From Kryptolebias marmoratus (taxonomy: Eukaryota > Chordata > Actinopteri > Cyprinodontiformes > Rivulidae): DNA of 64,000 nt. The notes under the pieces are model-generated. The model was not told where the DNA came from and searched no databases. It was given only the letters and a program-made list of their open reading frames with translations. Below are positions 49,400-62,479 of the stretch, one piece after another. The stretch spans positions 5,279,551 to 5,343,550 of the forward strand of contig NC_051431.1 in the NCBI RefSeq assembly GCF_001649575.2, in the 5' to 3' direction. Within the stretch, counting starts at the first letter, position 1. Each line of letters starts with the position of its first letter. A program made the position numbers and the translations under genes.

Positions 49400-49845
49400 C
49401 CGAAAGGTGAAGGTGTGTGTGTGTGTGTGTGTATGCATTCATGTATCTCTCTGTTACCAAAATATCTCATGAACCGATGGAGAAATTTTAATGAAACTTG
49501 CAGAAAGAAATCATTGGATGCACATCTGCAAGTGAATAACTTTTGGAGTCATTCCAAATCAAGATGGCTGCCACAGCTAATTGACATTAGCAACACAAAA
49601 ATGTCTATAACTCAATGCTAAAATTTGATGTGGAAGTAGCTGAGAGTTATTCACAACACATATTCTTAGCATGACATTTCATGGTATTGTATGAGATTAT
49701 GGATAATGTTATTTTCAAGGTTTGACTTAAAAGGCTACAACTTCATGATTTCTCAACATAAAATGATTTGAATCTGAAACTTTGGCATGAAAGGAGGCAA
49801 GATCTGTGTATTCCTTCAAGGAATGTTAGGCTTTTAATTTATAAT
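49400..49845 (+). repeat. Family R repeat, one unit, both ends present
   Basis: The head has a GT tract (49412-49433). 'aaaatatctcatgaaccgatgg' follows, then the box CAAGATGGCTGCCAC at 49560-49574, 'gatgtggaagtagctgagag' and the tail TATTCCTTCAAGGAATGTTAGG. Open frames at 49272-49621 are only the repeat and its GT tract. Confidence 0.85.
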
Positions 49846-51843
49846 AATGAAATGGCTTCTCATATGTGTTTTATTGATCCAACTCGTAAAAGTGTCAGGA
49901 AACTGTCACAGTCCGTCTTTATTTCATAGTTCAAAAACTTTAGATCTTATTCTTTTTTCTGGTGGTTTGTGGTTGTCTTACTTAGCCCACAATGTCATGG
50001 TATCCAATGCCTCTTCACATAGAGATGATTCCTATTTTTAAAATCCATATTCATTGTGTCACTATGAATTTAGTGTTATATAATACCCTTGCTTTATTTT
50101 CAGGCTTCCTTTTGAACTATGGCTTTTGCATGATATTTCATGATATATACTTTTCTGTTGTCATTCATCTCAGTTTTAGGTCATTAAAATAGTCTTTGTG
50201 AACGTGATCTCAGTATAAACCTCTGGAAGAGGTAAAGATTTGCAATTTTTTTTATTAGATTGCTCAAAATGCATGATGGTGATGTGATCAGTGTTTGAAT
50301 ATTTCTATATTTACCAAAAATTAATGATGTGGTAGAAACAGAGTGGCTAATTTGGTTCATTCAGTGACTGACATATCTGATGGGTGAATTACATACTAGC
50401 TGGTATTTGATGGACAAAGATGTATTTTTAATACATTTCTAATCATCCAGGGATAAAGGATTATTATGTAGTGGTGTTAATTGACAAAGTTCTTTTTTAA
50501 AATAAAAAAGTTTTTTCTTTGCATGACATCCAAAACCACAAAATAAAAGATGATAAAACCCTACAAACACTTTATAAGGATTAAATCTATATTTCTTCTA
50601 TGCAACTATCAAACACCTTTACCTTGATATTTATAACTTTCGATTGCTATTAGAAAAGAAACAAACTTCAAAAAACAAAATGCAAATTTAAAAAAAGGAA
50701 ATATTTTTGAGGGGGATACAACTGCCTGTGGGAAAAAAAATTCAATCTTTGATTATTTTGTTCAGCATTAAAAGTCAGTCTCAGCATCCCTTTGTTGTTT
50801 ATTGAAAAGTTTATTGAAAATGACAAATGAACAAAGTCACTTTTCTCTGATTGTAACATCTCCCATACATCATCTTGTAATTCGCAGCAAGTTTTCAATT
50901 CATGCTTTGTTGTTAGCTTATCAGTCTTTGTAAGCCAAGTTGATCTATGAAGCATGTATTGAGTAGGTGAGAGGCTTTAAAGATGGCACTTGTGTGAATG
51001 AAAGCTGATTCATTAAAGCAGTTTTTCTTTTTTTTTTATTTTGTTCAGAAGTACTCTCTGGAGATTGACCTTCTTTGAACATTTATTTCTGGGACATGGA
51101 ACATAACACGTTTTAAAGATAAGAAAGCTGATATATTGTCAGGGTGGTGAGGTGTGTATTTCACATGGAGTTACATAAGGCACAACGTTGTTTTGCCAGA
51201 GAACATTTGTGTGAGTTACTGTAAGCAGAGCCAAGCTGTTCTCTTCTATTTTTCTGCCTTTTAATGATTTTGAAAACATCACGTTGCATTCACCCTTTCT
51301 ATCAGTCTTTCTTCCTCCAGGGCAGGAAAAGTGAACACAGAACTATCATGTCATTCTTGTCAAAGTATAGATGCTTGATGCCACTGTTCATGCAGTGAAA
51401 AACACTTTATTCAACATGTGACATGTTCGCTCCAGTGTTTCAGAGGATGAAATCATACTTTTGTATAACAGAACATTTATTTCACCCTTTAAAAATGACA
51501 ACACAATATGTGGTAAAATGTCTTAACTTTACAGGTCCTGAGATGTTCGCTTTGTGTTGTGCCAAGATTTGGATTTGAGCGAAAATGCCAATCGCATACA
51601 GTAATGACACTCCAAATTTGTGTTTCTTTTATACATTAATTTTTTCTAGACTTTTTGTCTGTGCCACTCTTTCCTTTATAATTTTTTATTTAAAAAGGCT
51701 AATAGAGTTTTTTATTGAGATTTAGTACTTGTACTTAATCTGCAAACATGGCAAATAACAGTTTGCAGTCCTTGTTCAATGTACGCTAAAGGAGAAAAAA
51801 TATTTCATATATAATGTATAATTATTGCCCACCATTATGAAAA
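49846..51843. other. AT-rich non-coding DNA, nothing recognised
   Basis: Unique stretch. Small open frames have no motifs, and no repeat family or exon is visible. Confidence 0.4.
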
Positions 51844-52190
51844 GAATGCTATTTTGAAGGAATGCATAGTACCTGCTGCCTTGCATGCTAGCATTTTAAA
51901 CAAAGAAATGTGAGAGCTGTTTGCATTTGGACTATGTGTTTGGAATGATTCTCAGCTATTACCACACCAAATATTAGCTCAATATTTGTCAAAAATAAAA
52001 ACTGACTCATTTTTGTGTTTGGTAAGGTCAATTAGCTATGGTTACCATCTTGAATCAGGTTGACTTTAAATGTGATCCAGTTAGAGATGTGCATCCATTG
52101 ATTACATTTTGAGAGTTTCATCAAAATCCATTCAATGATTCCTGCAATATTTTGCTAACAAACTAACAAATGCACAGAAACAGGCAATTA
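51844..52190 (-). repeat. Family R repeat, one unit with internal deletion
   Basis: The tail is CTATTTTGAAGGAATGCATAG. The normal continuation is cut short at 'gcattttaaacaaagaaatg' and resumes at 'agctgtttgcatttggactatg', so roughly 80-100 bp is missing. The box GTTACCATCTTGAATC lies near 52043. The head ends near 52190 without the CA-rich part. Confidence 0.8.
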
Positions 52191-55134
52191 TATGATCATC
52201 TACCTTTCATGGCATCAAGTGATAAACATTTTTTTAAATAACTGTATCAAACTATCAGCAAACATTTAGGTATGTTTTCAAACTGATTCCTGTTCTCATG
52301 ATTCCTGTTCTACACTGTTTTTTCTTAAAAATTCCACTACATTTTTCTTGTGTTGTATATGAAGGTATAAAGTTTGACAGTGCCACCATTATTCCAGACT
52401 AAAACCAGAGGATAGCTGTAGTGTGCATTTCTGCCATTATCCTTTGGGTTGTCAGATAAATCCTTAGCAGGACTTAGGAGTCCTGAATTGCCTTAAGCAG
52501 AAACCCTAATCAGCATGCATGGGGCTTCTGCAAGGCATCAGGGCAGCCACATAATGTCAAGCAATTTTCTGTACCAGAAGGAAACCTGATTTGGTGGAGA
52601 GCACAGGAGTAGATGGACTCTCTAAAATTACTTTGAAACATCTGAGTTTATATCAAATGTAGCTCAGCTGGACTGAAGTATAACCTCATGCCAAGGCATG
52701 GCATGCACAGCACGGCATGCAGACCAAACCCCTTCTTACTGGTAATGCTGAGTGACAATAGAACCGCAGGCACTGTGGTTTGTTTCTTTGTGTTTCTCTT
52801 GTTGTAACACAATAGAAAGATGTCTTTTCGTAGCTATACAGAACACTTGTACGATTACGCTAAATGTTTTTGTGCTTTAAGACATGATTGCTGCAGCTCA
52901 TTAAGTTTAAGAGATCATGTTTTACACCGAACAGAAAAATGCTCATGTCTTATCATACCAAATTTCAAGTCTGAATTGTTTGTCACTGTACTGAAAACAT
53001 TTTACAACTTGTCAAAAAAGTGTTTTGTGAGCAACATTATTGTGCATCAAACAGTACATGGATTCTACAGCTTTTCAAAGAACAATTTTGAATTTAACCT
53101 GTGACAACCATTTCATATGAATGACTCAAGCTTTTCTAAAGGTGTGACAGTTGGCACTTTGAAAATACATTTATGCTAAGGGACTGCTAATTGGTTAAGA
53201 TTGGTCTCAGGTTATTTCATGTCTGTTAAAATGAACAGAATAGCCAAAATGAAATTAATAAAAAAGGTGATAATGTTCCGCTTTACTGGCATAAACCTAA
53301 ACTAAACCAAGGATTTCTGACAATTTTTTTCTGCTGCAGAAAACGTTTTGTGGCAGACACCAAGTGTGCATTTGAATTTAATTGAGGTTTTACAGACATC
53401 CCATAGGTACCAGGATTGAATGTTGCTTTTACTTTAACAATAACTGTGCAACATGGAAAGATGAATAGGTATTATTTGTGTCATGGTGGGTACACCAGCT
53501 GTGTAAAATCACGTTGTTTTTTTTTAACTAATCAGACTGGTCTTCCAATGCTCCTCTAACTGGAGAAGTGGCAGCAGGCTTTTGTTACTTGAAGTGCTCC
53601 ACAGGAAAAAAAATAGTAAAAACAAGATGAGTATATTGAACAAGAAATTGCTTTTTGGGTGTCTTCAGAAGGTACGATATTTGTGACTGTATTGCTACCC
53701 TTCAGTCTTTAAAAGGTGTATTTCTGGTGATTTTAATGGACTATCAGTCCAAATGCATATGTCCTTAAAAACTTTTATTACTTTTAAGGGAGCCATTGGC
53801 ATTCATGGAAGAGTTAAAAGAACATTAATATTTTAATTGGAAATTGTAATTGTTACAATAAGTGCAATATGTTGATTTGAACCAGCTTTTGAGAACATCC
53901 AGTGAAACTCAAATAGCTTGAAATTTCTTGACACCGGTGAGACTCATTTAGTGCTTTCGTTGTGCTGGACACAGCTCTATTTGTTTTTGTGGAGTCACAA
54001 ATTCATTTTAGTTAAAAAATATAAAAACTCACAAAATATAGTGTTTGGTGGCAGAAGTGATCAGCACATCACATTAGCTTTTTTCCAACCAAGACCTGTA
54101 ATCTTCAGTTTAATGATGTGGAACTCACCTTATATCATGAAAAACCCACATTTGTCATGCTTTTGCTTTAGATAAGCAGAAGCATTTGCTCAAATGCAAT
54201 TCTAGTATTTAAATCCCCTAATGGTTATATTTGAAAGGAAGAATCAAACTATTAGAAAAATGGATGAACACCCATTTTGAAAATACATTAAAATTATAAC
54301 TCTGTTGCTCAAAAGCCTTCAGTTGCTCCTATCAGTTTTGCATTAGTATAAAATGAATACTAATGAACTGTGAAATGTTAGAATAAGCATTTTGAAGATC
54401 AAAGTATTACTGTCATTATATGCCACAGGCTTTGAGGGCCACCAGCATGCACAGGTGCTCTGGTTGGCTTTTAAAACTATACACTGTAATTCATGATGTC
54501 TGGATGGCTGCTGAAAAATGATGAAATGCTTTGTCATTAAAGGTTTAGTTACTGCTGAGTCGTCCTAGGACAGAGGTGTGGAACAGAGCCATGACCCCAG
54601 TGATATCCAGCTGAAGGACTGGACAGCTTTTACTGTTTTAAGAGACATCGGTTTGTGGTTGGTTAAACAAACAACCGCAAGAAAATGCAGCTATTACTTT
54701 GTGACAAGTTTGTTTTTTGAGAATTATTCTGACAAACAGATGAGCAGATTTCACTCTGTCACATTTGAAGTGGCACACAATGCAAGCAGGCCGAGTACAA
54801 CAAACTAATGCATCTGCTGAATGAACTGGCAAATGTCCCATCTCTCTGCCTGATTATGAGTCTCCTTTTCTCCTTTGTTTTCTTATCTTTAGACAGGGAC
54901 ATGCTATTATCCATTTTATTGAGTTCTGCCCCAAACTGTGTTCATCCATACTGTGTAAGTTACTTGTTTATCCTGCACAAAGTTTTATCAATTTTATTAA
55001 TAGTTTTTTATGTTTGTATTAACTTAGGTTCTCAGTACTTGTTTCTTTTGTTTTGAATACATTGATGTAGCATAACTCTCCCTAAGCACAATTAGTTTAG
55101 GTAGCGCTGAAGTCCTAGCTAAGTAAGGAGTTTT
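52191..55134. other. Unique non-coding DNA
   Basis: About 52430-52620 (ATTTCTGCCATTATCC through AACCTGATTTGG) is a balanced candidate conserved element. Near 52690-52725 there is a local 'ggcatg' repetition. Open frames at 52820-53104, 53918-54175 and 54578-55056 lack recognised features. Confidence 0.35.
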
Positions 55135-55725
55135 ATTTTTGAATGATGGAAATATGGAGAAAGAGATAGATGGATTGGGGCCTTGTCTGCAACAAAGAAG
55201 GTGTTGGTCTGGTTTGTTGTAGTGAAGGAGCTGAGCCGAAAGTGTAAGCTCTCAATTTACTGGTTTATTTATGTTCCAACTCTCAACTAACATCATAAAG
55301 TTTGGATCATGCCCAACAGAACAAGATCTCAGATACAAGTGGCTGAAATGGGCTTCCTACGTCAGGTGGTTGTTCTCAGATTAGAGACAAGGTGAGGAGC
55401 TCTGTCATTTGGAGGGAGCTCAGAGTAGAGCCACTGCTCCTCTGCATTAAAAGGAATCAGTTAAGGTAGTTTGGGCATCTGCTTAGACTGTGTCCTCTGC
55501 ATCTCACTGCGGAGGTTTTCCAGGCATGTCCCACTGCAAGGGGCAGACCCAGAACTCGTTGGAGGGATCATGCATCTTCTCTGGCCTGGGAATAACTTCC
55601 CCAGGAGGAGCTGGAGAGGTTCACTAAGGAAAAGGATGTCTGGGTTTCCCTCCTAAACCTGTTGCCTCCCAGTCCAACCGCAAACGAGTGACAAAAAATG
55701 AAAGGATGGATGAATGGATGGTACT
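55135..55725 (+). pseudogene. Non-LTR retrotransposon 3' end, broken frame
   Basis: A plus-strand fragment matching, by recall, the C-terminal end of a very common fish LINE open reading frame. With frameshifts and stops one reads KELSRKCKLSIY, then VAEMGFLRQV, SLGICLDCV (family: a WLGHL-type box), and GGIMHLLWPGNNFPRRSW, then GFPS before the stop. The fragment ends in a GGAT-rich tail ('atgaaaggatggatgaatggatgg', 55699-55722), as these elements do. The 5' part, including the catalytic reverse transcriptase, is absent, so this is a 5'-truncated dead copy. I do not assign a LINE clade. Confidence 0.7.
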
Positions 55726-57892
55726 TGTATGGACACATATGAACTTTTATTAAATATCAATCAGTCAGTACCTTTAAAATAATGCAATGTTTAATTGTCA
55801 ATTGACAGCTGCTCTCCACATGTTGCTTAATAAGCAACAAATTAATTCTTGTCAAATACAGCTTTAGATACAGTAAAACATTGCTTTTTTTCTTTTAATT
55901 AAATGATCACCGAACTGCTATGCTCACAACAAAGTATCAAAAGGATTATTCAAGCTTTTCAAGGTTGCTACAGGTTATTGTTACAGGTCTATGTGAGTCA
56001 ATTTTGTGACAAATTAAATTTTGACTTGCCATTACCACATAATGGCAGTTCACCCATTTGTTTGCATTCTATATTTCCTGTCTCAGTTTGTTTTGTTACA
56101 CATGTTTATTTGACAGAAATAAATATGTGAGACTAACCAAATGGTTGCATTTTCATTATCATATTAAAGCAGTCTGATTAAATCAAAGTTCTTTTTATTC
56201 AGTGTTTTCTAAATTCAGATGACCGTCTCTAATACAAAAAGCTGCACATTTTTTAATGGCAGTGCCTGAGTTCTTGTTTATGTAAAGTGAAGCTTTTTTA
56301 TTGTTTAGAGCCCAAACCACAGCTTCAAGTTCTTTAGCGACATTTTTCACAGCAGCTCATTAGTTATGAAAGTTGCCACAGAATGGGCAATACCTCTTAT
56401 CTCTCTGAGCTGGAGGACAAAAAACACCACCAAAGTATGGCTGGAATGTTTTTTGCCTGAGGTTGCAGATGTTAGAAAATGTAGAAAATAACTAATGGAT
56501 TTTTCCATTATTACCAGTATTAAAGTTTTTATGTTGCAGATTTTACTCTTCATGCATGTCATCTGATTGTGGCTTTCAAAATAAGTGAAATGTGCAAGAT
56601 GTCCACCTGTCAATCAAACCACCATTTTATTCAACATGTGAAAGCGTAATATTGCTCACACAGTTCAGTAAGTAGAGTAAGTAGAGTACATGTATACAAA
56701 GCATTACTTCTTTCTTGGCATTTCAATGCAATAACTTCTAATTTACTGTAACAACATGTAAAAAAAAGTGACAGGGGATTCTTTGAAATTCAAGAAATTT
56801 ACACACTTTTACTTCACAGTACGAAATATTGCAGGTCTTTTAAGGTCATCTAAATTTATGAACCAAAGCAGACATCTGCAAAAATTTTAATGATGTAAAA
56901 CTGGTTTTAGCTTTAATAAATACACTCATGCATTTAACTATGAGATTGTATTTACAGTTAATTAAACACAAAGGAGAGGTGTGGTGCTTTTATTGGTTTT
57001 CAGGGAAAGTCCTGTTAGTCAGTGTTACACTTCTCAGAAAGCGTTTATTGATATGCTCGCCATGTGCTTGCAAACATTTCCAATTCACAGAAATGTGAAT
57101 CTTATCGTGGTGTCTGACTTTGTCAACAGTATTGAATTTGCAGAGAGTTGGAGATTAATAACTTCCACATGAGGGAAAAATAGGCAGAGTGGAAGACTTG
57201 CAGGAAAGATTAATGAGTGTCAAAAACAATAAATTTTCCATTAGATAGAACCATGGCAGGCATCAACTTTATGATGCTCCCAGTTTCCTCATCAGATAAG
57301 AGTTTGTTCAAGAATTACCAAGAGATGACCTATTTTACAGATAAGCATTCTGTCCTTTTTCCACACTTCAGGTTACCACTGACCTATTTTAAAGTCAGAA
57401 ATAGTACTTTTTTCCATAACGTTTCCTCCCAACCTCCAGCTATGGGTGCTATAATGAGCAGTACGGTTACTATTTTTACTGAGCATTTGGTCCAACTTTG
57501 AAATACAGATTTGCACAAGTGGCTTTCTGCCCTAAGAAAAAAAACATAGCAGATTGCATTATAATCTTTTAATTTTAGCACCAATAAGTAAAACATGCAC
57601 ATACATACGCATGCATACACACACATTAACACAGATTCATGTCTTTTAAGTAGTCTTCACTGCAAACATGCTTTAATTTATTGCAAGGATGTTTTCTCAT
57701 CATTTATCAAAAATATGTAGTGAATAAACACACAACTAGCATTAATGAGCATCTTGAATATGCAATTTAGAACTTCAAAAAGGTCATAAAAATACTGTTA
57801 ACCTCAACACCTGATAAAAATAGCTGGATGATAAATTGTAAAATGGGCTGCTTTATGGGTGTCTCTGTCTTTTTAACAAACAAATGCATCTG
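55726..57892. other. AT-rich non-coding DNA
   Basis: Contains a small palindrome GTTGCTTAATAAGCAAC (55822-55838) and a short duplicated 'agtaagtagagt' near 56668. No gene is recognised. Confidence 0.4.
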
Positions 57893-58279
57893 TTAAAGGG
57901 ATAGTCTGGCAATTTTTAGGTAATGTTCTGGCAAATAGCCTACTAATAATTATTAACTAACTTATTAGCATGAAATCAGTCATAGAGCAATATAAAGACT
58001 AGGCTAATGGCTAGTCAAACCAGAGACCGTTTTATATTGTTTTTCAATCTATTTCCTCCTCAGAAATAACACACTGGTGTGGGAAACATGCTACATTTAA
58101 AAAAAAAAAAAAAAAAGATAGAATTTTAAAAATGGTCTAAATTGGCTAGCCGTTAGCCTAGCCTGGACAAAACCCTTCTGCCCATTTCTTCATTCTTCAT
58201 GCTCTGTGATTGCTGTCGCAGGTGAAAACATACTATTTGACAGAACATAACATCAAAAGTGACCAAACTATCCTTTTAA
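57893..58279. mobile_element. piggyBac-type MITE
   Basis: A 387-bp segment bounded by TTAA on both sides. The left end reads TTAAAGGGATAGTCTGG; the reverse complement of the right end reads TTAAAAGGATAGTTTGG. The inverted ends therefore agree at 11 of 13 positions inside the TTAA. TTAA duplications are the signature of piggyBac elements. There is no coding capacity, and the interior has an 18-base A run (58099-58116) and two 'ctagcc/gttagcc' motifs. Classification is by termini only. Confidence 0.6.
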
Positions 58280-59304
58280 GGGGAAAGTGTTTTGACCATG
58301 GACATTTTTAGAATGTGAACTGAAGAAGCAGATTGGACTTGTCTTCCTCCTCAGCTACAACTGCATATAACATATAAACAACACCTCAATTTGAAGCTGT
58401 TGATAAAATAGCATGTTGATACCCTGAGAAATCAAATTTGAGTTGTATTCATTTACACTCCTTCCTCACAGGATGTAACAAGAAACATCTACAGTAGGAC
58501 CACACCACCGGTGAATCATTTCCTTTTTTTTCCGGTTTTCCTGTGTGTGTGCTGTGAAGCCAGCTTGGTTGGCTTTTTTCCTCAGATTTATACCAAAGCC
58601 ATTTTCTAATTTTTCCAATACACACTTAATTACAAATGACAGAAATGTTTTTTTTTTGTTGTTGTTGTTTTAAATTTATGAAGATTAAATGCCTAAATAA
58701 AACATTCCATGTTATGTGAAATTGTAGTTCAAATTCTGTGTACTTATTTCTTATTTCTAAACACAAAAAAATATGCTTAATTTGGCCCGACTTTGATGTG
58801 TCAAGTCTGTTTATGTTTGTTCCTTTAATTAACAACACACAGACTCCTTCATTCTGCACAGCAGAGTTGAGTCCTTTGCACAGGCATAGATTGCATGTCG
58901 GAGTTGGCAGTTGGAGGTCGACTTTGAGATGTGTTAAAGCGCAATACTTTTTCCCAAGACACTGTCGATGTGGAGAGAAACAGCAGGAGGGCCTGGCTTC
59001 ATTGCTGTCTCTTGACGTTGTTTTGGTCTATAAGAGCTTTCAGTCCCAAACACACATCGCAGACTGATCTGTAAACATCTTAACATTTTTCTTGTTGGAA
59101 GTATAAACTTCTGTGATCCAACCCCTACCTTTCTATTCAGTAACTAACAACATTTTTATGCTTTTTAGTAATGGTATTTGACCAATTGAACCATGCATGT
59201 TTTCAAATGTACAAATACTCATTCACATTCTTATACTGTATAATATTTCACATTATATAATATTTTAATTTATCACTTGTATCTATATATGGACACATTT
59301 TATA
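58280..59304. other. Non-coding DNA, nothing recognised
   Basis: The 109-codon frame at 58738-59067 has no known domain; its second half is a balanced block that could be conserved or a chance frame. No other feature. Confidence 0.35.
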
Positions 59305-59870
59305 GTTACAGGCCTAGCATTCTGTGAAAGAATGCATATCACCCACCACATGTCATGACAGAGTTTTAAACAAATATCATCTTATCTTCGAAAAAAGCTT
59401 TAGCCTTCTTGGTCATATCTTGAAAATAACATTGTACATGATGCACAAATTTTAGGTCTGAAAAATCTGACCAAAACCAACTTAATTATTCACACTTTTT
59501 TATGGTTGTTTACTGTGGTTTTCTAAGACTGCTCAGCTATTGCGGCCATCTTGAATAAGATTGACTCAAAAAGTTAATCAGTCAAATTATTACTTTATGG
59601 TTGCAATAAAATCCATCCTGTGGCGTAATTACCACACTGAACTTTAGCTCAATATTTGTAAAACTGACTTTAGAGCTGTTTTAGTGTTTGCAACAATCAA
59701 TTAGCTGTGGCAGCAATCTTGAATTAGTTTGACTACAAAAGATAATTAATTGTAGATGTATTTCCAGTGGTTACTTTCTGAGAGTTTTAACATAATCTGT
59801 CCGGTTCATGAGAGGTTTTGGTTACAACAGACAAACATCCCCACTCACACACAAATGAAAGGCTGATGAT
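59305..59870 (-). repeat. Family R repeat, two units, one shortened
   Basis: The tail is TACAGGCCTAGCATTCTGTGAAAGAATGC. Two unit boxes are TGCGGCCATCTTGAATAAG near 59541 and GGCAGCAATCTTGAATTAG near 59708. They are only about 167 bp apart, so one unit has an internal deletion. The head ends with 'aaaggctgatgataatgagattttgc'. Confidence 0.85.
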
Positions 59871-60894
59871 AATGAGATTTTGCTCTAAAGTGGAAAGACT
59901 GAAACAAGTCACATTTAAAAAAATAAATGTCTTATGTGTTTTTGTGATTCTGAGATGTGCAATATATCCTGTTTCCTTGGAGGCACTCTATATTTGAAGA
60001 TGCTCTTATGTTTTGTTGAAAAGGGATGAATAACTAGATTGTATAGATTAGAGGACTTTCTGTGCTGTGAAGATCTACATTGACTAATTTGAACTTAACG
60101 TCAGTCAAATGTTGTGTTCTGATCATATCTGATGCAGAAACTATTCCTGTGTTGATTTGACACATTAAAACATACAGTTTTGTTCTTCTTGGTCATCAAA
60201 TCAAACCTAGAAATGTTGCTTCTTTAAATTTATTTATAAATTTTTTAAAAAGAGTTCAAAGTATTTTATTTAGTTTTTGTCTGTGTGAAACAAAGAAAGT
60301 GTTTCCTTATATGAACAAAAAAATTCTGTGTATTTGCTAAATAAAGAAAAAAAGCCTCTTTTTTTCAACCAGAAGGATTTGCAATTTAACAGCCTCAAAA
60401 ATCTGAGTCTTACCAGCAAATCCAAAGTTAATCTATTCTGTTCTAAAGCCCTGGATAACTATTTCCTGTCTTCATATGTTACTTAGCAAGTGTGCATGAA
60501 AAACCTTTAAGCACCTACTGTTTTGTAATGATTGGAGACAAACAAAGTTCAGTCTGTTGTGTTCTGCCATGTTGCACAGAAAGGCAAATATTACAATTTC
60601 TTGAATAAACTTCTCAGTCCCAGTGACAATGAAAGAAAAACAATTTATGTTTTTTTTCTTGGGATTAACTGTTTTACAGAACTTTTCTATAATATTAGTC
60701 ACAAAGTGTCTCGAGGATGTAACCGATATGAAGGTGATAATAGGTATTCTTTATGCAAAAACTTACTGAACGAATTTGAACAATGTTGCTCCCAGAAAAT
60801 TCAAAATTACCTCTTTTTTTCTAAATTTGATACTAATTTTTAAATTCAACATTCATTACTTAGTTATTTTCTGAAAAAATATGGCTTTGGGAGA
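59871..60894. other. AT-rich non-coding DNA
   Basis: Two overlapping frames on opposite strands (60472-60702, 60532-60843) have no recognisable features. Because the right border is a transposon end, part of this stretch may be an unrecognised non-autonomous element. Confidence 0.35.
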
Positions 60895-60975
60895 TCTACA
60901 AATCATTTCATTCTGCTTTTGTTTAAATTTTACACAACTTCCAAAACTTTTTTCAAAACTGGGGTTGGAAATAGA
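60895..60975 (+). mobile_element. Tc1/mariner end remnant
   Basis: 'ctacaaatcatttcattctgcttttgtttaaa', then 'acacaacttccaaaac' and 'aactggggttgg', parallels the right end of the element at 18400-19683 (GCAAATCATTGTATTCTG ... GGAATTAGGGTTG). Only this end is recognised. Confidence 0.6.
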
Positions 60976-62250
60976 AATAAATCCAAACTGCAGGGAGGTT
61001 TTGTCAAATAGAATCACAAAAAGTAAATTGCATTAACAACAGCATCTGCACAAAGGAAGGTTCTTGTTTCCAATCTTGTCTCTTTCTGACATTTTAGATT
61101 GATTAGAAGCTCAAAACAGCCCCTGGGAGACATTTTTCTTTCAGATAAATGTAACAAATTGTACCATGACCAGACACAGCATGCAGCTTTCTGCTTACTC
61201 TTCACTCCTGAAATACTAGGTTATCGCCAATTACTCACTTTCCTTTTAACTATAAACATTTTTTACATGCAGCCCAACAGTCTTCAGACTGCTGCTGCAG
61301 GAGAACAAACAACTGGAAGAAGAGCGAAAGCAATGGGCCGGCATCCGTTCCCTTTGATCCTGACTAGAAACTAAAATGGCAGATGAATATGTTTGATTTA
61401 GTGTAAATACAACAACAAAGCTAAACCTCTGTGCGACATCATTTTAATGTCAAATTATGCAGAAATAGATCCCTATACTCTATACAGTTTAATACTGGGT
61501 GTTTGCTCATGAAATAATTATTTCAGATTTACTTTTGCTCAGTGACAGCAGCAAGAATTAGAAAAACAGAAAGAAAAAAAGCAGAAAGTAAATGTAACAA
61601 AGTTTGTACATCTATCTTGCTGTTTTTTTAAGACTGTCTCCGTTTTTTCCCCATAAGCTCAGTGCTTATAACCGTGGAAAATACCAGTGATGCACAGATT
61701 TCTAAAAAGATATTTTATGATTCTTTAGAGACTTTTTTTTTCTTCTCTGTGTTGGAAAGGTTGGGTTGTTCTGACTTTTTCTTTACAATATCCAAAAGGT
61801 CCCATAGCTTTTACTTTCTCTTCAGAAGCTCCTGTCTGATTTTTGTGCTTTGGATTGTTATTATACAGTGATATTTCTCTTCTCCCAGGCTTCAGGAATC
61901 TGAAAGTCATCTTGTTTGCCTGATATTTTAGTATATTTACAAGAACTCATGGTGCTGTCTATAAATGTCACATCCCAGCACCTTTTGCAGTGTTGCAGGC
62001 CCATATGGTACCCAATATATTAGAGCAACATTTCAACACTTCAAATACTCCAGGACTCTTCTGGTCAAGTTCATTCCAAATAAAAGCCCCAGTTTTAACT
62101 GATCAAATTGATCTTGTTTTCATTTTACTAAAGACTTTGCTCTATATTCTCATTAACAGTTTTGTGTTCTTTAGCTAAATTAAACTTTAAATTTGTGGTG
62201 TAGAATAAGCATTTTATTTTTTATTTCAATAAGGGTCCTCTGCAGAATTA
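60976..62250. other. Non-coding DNA, nothing recognised
   Basis: AT-rich sequence with several short frames on both strands and no supported feature. Confidence 0.4.
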
Positions 62251-62456
62251 CAATCTTGTCGTTTAAACATCTGTGATGGACTAGAGACCTGTCCAGATTG
62301 TCCCCTGCCTCTTGCACAGTGACTGCTGGAGACAGGCACCAGCTCCCCGCGACCTGGAATGGAAAAGCGAATAAAGAAAATGGATGGATGGATGGATGGA
62401 TGGATGGATGGATGGATGGATGGATGGATGGATGGATGGATGGATGGATGGAACAT
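62251..62456 (+). repeat. Dispersed teleost repeat with (GGAT)n tail
   Basis: CTGTGATGGACTAGAGACC, 'ctgtccagattgtcccctgcc', 'tgactgctggagacaggcaccagctcc' and CGCGACCTGG followed by a (GGAT)n tract is the order of a very common fish repeat. The perfect tract at 62380-62452 holds about 18 units. I recognise the repeat but am not sure of its class; it ends like the tail of a retroposed element. Confidence 0.65.
62380..62452. repeat. (GGAT)18 microsatellite
   Basis: A perfect 73-bp tetranucleotide run. On the minus strand it creates a false Ile-His-Pro-Ser repeat protein. Confidence 0.95.
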
Positions 62457-62479
62457 CTGATATGTTAACTATAATCCAT

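Noticed and set aside
53262..53285. A further family R head ('aaaaaggtgataatgtt')
   Set aside because: Similarity is limited to under 20 bases with nothing else of the family following.
62226..62456. Minus-strand frame with Ile-His-Pro-Ser repeats
   Set aside because: It is a translation of the (GGAT)n tract and its host repeat, not a repeat protein.
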